In this document: positions 61,801 through 64,000 of the stretch, one piece after another
Numbering within the stretch: position 1 is the stretch's first letter
Layout of the letters: each line of letters opens with the position of its first letter
Assembly (NCBI GenBank): GCA_037893245.1
Contig: JBAIAA010000650.1
Coordinates: forward strand, 124,001-188,000
DNA from: Crossaster papposus
Lineage: Eukaryota > Echinodermata > Asteroidea > Velatida > Solasteridae
Direction of reading: 5' to 3'
Length of the DNA stretch: 64,000 nt
Notes under the pieces: model-generated
Databases searched by the model: none
What the model was told of the DNA's origin: nothing
What the model saw: only the letters and a program-made list of their open reading frames with translations
Translations under genes and position numbers: made by a program

Positions 61801-62018
61801 CTCTCGTGAGTTTGTTTATAATGATACTCTGTTTGTCATTTCATTTCATCAGAAGTCGGTGCATGGGAGGCGGTGTCGACAATGAGTCGGTCGTTGAATT
61901 GGAAGAGATCGACAAAGCCAACGACAGCACCGACGAGATGAGCAACCCAGCCTTCGAATCGGAAGAAAAGGATTATCGTGATTTTTCCCAGCAATTTAAC
62001 GCAAAAAACAACTTATAG
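55828..62018 (+). CDS. SLC22-family organic ion transporter, complete
   Basis: Plasma-membrane major-facilitator transporter of the organic cation/carnitine/anion group; substrate not predictable. Exons: 55828-56250, 56534-56637, 56948-57102, 57589-57757, 58515-58656, 58836-58927, 59393-59601, 60057-60165, 60929-61138, 61853-62018 (TAG). All junctions are in phase, 592 aa. Signature features: TM1 at about 13-37; a large extracellular loop with several Cys and NCS, NCT, NGS, NFT glycosylation sites; CSDGWDYD followed by TTIISDFNLVCEK; the MFS loop LSDWIGRKK; VLELVGRP after TM4; a central cytosolic loop with WLVSKGRIEDAEAVIQKIA; LDWFGRK; YLYSSELFPTPVR; and FLPETRGQKLP after TM12. The tail is acidic, ending KNNL. 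The usual SPRWL motif reads SIIWL. The acceptor chosen at 60056 for exon 8 is the least certain junction. Confidence 0.93.
57813..57868. repeat. 56-bp near-perfect palindrome in SLC22 intron 4
   Basis: TAGGCCTGTTTCAGACGTCG pairs with CGACGTCTGAAACAGGCCTA, and the centre CTTCTGCAGAAG is itself palindromic. It behaves as a very short fold-back unit. Confidence 0.85.
58010..58202 (-). mobile_element. tRNA-derived SINE copy in SLC22 intron 4
   Basis: Minus strand reads GGAGCCAGGTTGGCGTAGCG then GACCTGGGTTCAAATTCCGC, giving A-box and B-box blocks, followed by a body shared with 54829-54960 and, in part, 5193-5395 and 28983-29068. This is the best copy of the family in the window. Confidence 0.65.
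59725..59943. mobile_element. TA-flanked MITE (GGGCCTTTTCGAA family), copy 1, before SLC22 exon 8
   Basis: Starts TAGGGCCTTTCCGAATC and ends GGTTTCGAAATGTCC, a diverged inverse. Same orientation and content as 60364-60607 (GGCTTCGTCTCCGTTTTGGC, GAACCCAAAAGTT, TTGCTTCCATT). Confidence 0.7.
60364..60607. mobile_element. TA-flanked MITE (GGGCCTTTTCGAA family), copy 2, after SLC22 exon 8
   Basis: TAGGGCCTTTTCGAATCC at the left and GGTTTCGAAAAGGCCCTA at the right: inverted ends with TA on both sides. It carries GACGAAGCAACGG-type purine/pyrimidine arms. Smaller relatives with AAACCCCAGCTTCGTC ends lie at 12671-12780, 34629-34730 and 61469-61570. Confidence 0.75.
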
Positions 62019-64000
62019 TAGTTTGACTGTTGTCAATACAAAATCACTGACATCGTGTCGGACATTCTAATGGATTCTGATTACTGAATTGACACCCCGA
62101 TGAAGAAATAAGGTTGATGTTAATGTTTTTAAAACTCGGCTGTAGTTTGATTTATTACATAATATCAACCAAAACGGTTAATGTTTTGCTCGAATAGAAA
62201 AATCGAGAAAGGTATACATGCTTTTAATGATTATGCAACACGATGACGATGTAAATAGCCACGTATTCTTACGCAACCAGTAATAATGTTGGACGCGATC
62301 GGTAGATCTGCGCTATCACTCGATCGCGCAGAAATCGACTAATCGCACAAGTGCATTTCTGGGCGACCGAGTGTTACATGTTAGTGCAGATAGAGCGGCC
62401 GTGCCCCCCAAAAAAATCAAAACAAAAGGTATTTTCACCTTTCAAACACCGTTGAAACAGGTCTTGTTGTCAACATTTCATGGTAGTTAATTATTACGAT
62501 AGATAGGCTATGTGTAGGGAATTTTTTTCCTTTTGTACTGAAATGGTGCAAAGTACAATGTATGCCATTGGTGTTGTACAAATAAAATAATTCATGCTAT
62601 TGAATGACAACAAGTACCTATACAATTCGTCTGTCACTTGTTTATCTACCTTCATGTTCATCCTCACTCCCGGCTCGCGCGTTGCCAACAAGATCCTCGG
62701 CTGAATCGAAACCCTCCCAATGTAAACAAAAAATATGTGAAAACAACCCACGTTTACCACTAACAGTAACAAAACAAGATGGCGGAGAACCACCAGGACT
62801 CAATTTTCAAAACCGACACCCCACAAGCGCTGCAATAACTTACGATAGGGTTACGACTACGTCTATTCTCAGCCTTCTCTCGCGATCGCATGGGCGAACA
62901 CAATCATAGCCATAGACAAGAGATTCGGACACGCCCTAACGTACAAGAAGCTATTGTGTTCCTGGAATCTCGTGAATTTCTTTCTCAGATACCTAGTGGA
63001 ATTCTTTAGGTAACAGTAACTGGAGTGGGTATAGCGTACAGCGACATAATGGTGTTCGCTTTGCCTAATCGTGCTGGGTATATACCGTTGTCATGTAAAA
63101 ATAAGACTCAGGAAATTATTTTCACTATTATTGCCTAAACCCTATTAAGCATGCGTAAAACTACCACGTGAGTTCATATAAAATAAAATTAACGCTACAC
63201 CTGTCGAATTCCATATGCGAGAGGAACAGGCAAAACTTAATTGCCGCTCATATCATTAAGCTAACTGGTTCCAGTTTATTGTTATGTAACACAATAATAT
63301 GTCATGTCATGACACAACATTGTACCTTCAAACACTAATCAAAGTCCATCCTTTGACATTATTCGATCTGAATCAGAATCGTATTTGGTATTAACCTAAA
63401 TAAAGGTGCCAATGCAGTATGCAATGCGCCGAATTTTTGGCCGCATGAGGGCGCTGTAAGACGCCATGTAAGAGGGCGCTGTAAGACGCGTTTATTGAAG
63501 TAGTTTTAGTAACTTTATTTTTATCTAAAAATTGAATATTATAAAAAAAAATATTTTGGAGCTGTAAGAATATTTAAACTGAAGTGAATTATCTCCTAAT
63601 CACTTTTAATTCTACCCCTAAATACTGTGAGAACAGCGCCCTCTATGTTCAATAATACGGCCTATTGTCATATCATTACACAACATTGTACCTTCACACA
63701 CTAATCAAAGTCCATCATTTGACATTATTCAATCTGGATTAGAATCGTAATGGGTAATTACATAAATAAAGGAGCCAATGCAATAATTCAATGCATACAT
63801 TTATTTTCTGCAGTTTCAGTTTGTGGTAATTAGCAAAACATGAATCGTACAAATCGAATTTAGTTTTTTTATACAGCGTAATGAAAAACATTGTTTCACG
63901 TGTATCGGGGACACCAAATTTGGTGTCTTTATTACACGTGAAATCATTGTCTTTTTTGTCATAAATATCTGCAAGATTACAATAAAATAATAGTTTGAAA
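62019..64000. other. 3' flank of SLC22 to window end
   Basis: No exon identified. AATAAA at 62581-62586, about 560 nt past the stop, is a possible poly(A) signal. A direct duplication occurs at 63306-63435 and 63668-63795 (ACACAACATTGTACCTTC, CACTAATCAAAGTCCATC). A palindromic block at 63890-63950 combines GACACCAAATTTGGTGTC with TTTCACGTGTA and TACACGTGAAA arms. Confidence 0.5.

Overview
This is a window of animal nuclear DNA: split genes with GT-AG introns, AT-rich intergenic sequence, many short inverted-repeat (MITE-like) elements and tRNA-derived SINEs. The gene set, the density of small DNA elements and the frequent TACATGTA-type words suggest a marine invertebrate deuterostome. An echinoderm such as a sea star is my best guess, but this is inference. 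Seven protein genes were rebuilt exon by exon. In all seven the exon phases join without a break.

Layout. (1) 25-8389 (+), 5'-truncated: a GRL101/relaxin-receptor-type LGR with LDLa modules, leucine-rich repeats, a 7TM domain and an unusual tail that looks like a fragment of a dead protein kinase. (2) 12507-17636 (-): DNAAF3, a dynein-arm assembly factor, complete in ten exons (482 aa). (3) 17829-20425 (+): an unrecognised 176-aa gene in seven exons, head-to-head with DNAAF3 across 192 bp. (4) 22956-38082 (+): a 22-exon, 1023-aa DUF4062-NACHT-TPR protein of the NPHP3/TTC41 type with an MGCGAS lipidation-like N-terminus. (5) 42510-46560 (-): TMEM50, complete in six exons (160 aa). (6) 49388-50854 (-): an intronless core-2-type beta-1,6-GlcNAc transferase (488 aa). 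(7) 55828-62018 (+): a ten-exon SLC22-type transporter (592 aa).

The genes do not form one pathway. Two have cilium links by family (DNAAF3; NPHP3-like, the latter only by resemblance). The 176-aa gene lies between them and shares the DNAAF3 promoter, so co-expression with cilia genes is a testable guess.

The other striking content is repeat architecture. A hAT-type MITE family (8-bp target duplications) carries short tandem arrays. A TTAA-flanked MITE family has five copies between 29.5 and 42.1 kb, one of them inside a minisatellite. There is a spacer-free palindrome with perfect 83-bp arms at 40467-40632. A nested fold-back complex at 51.9-54.4 kb contains a Tc1/mariner-like relic. An identical 90-bp TTAA element sits in opposite orientation in introns of two neighbouring genes. 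No retrovirus-like, Polinton-like or CRISPR element was seen.
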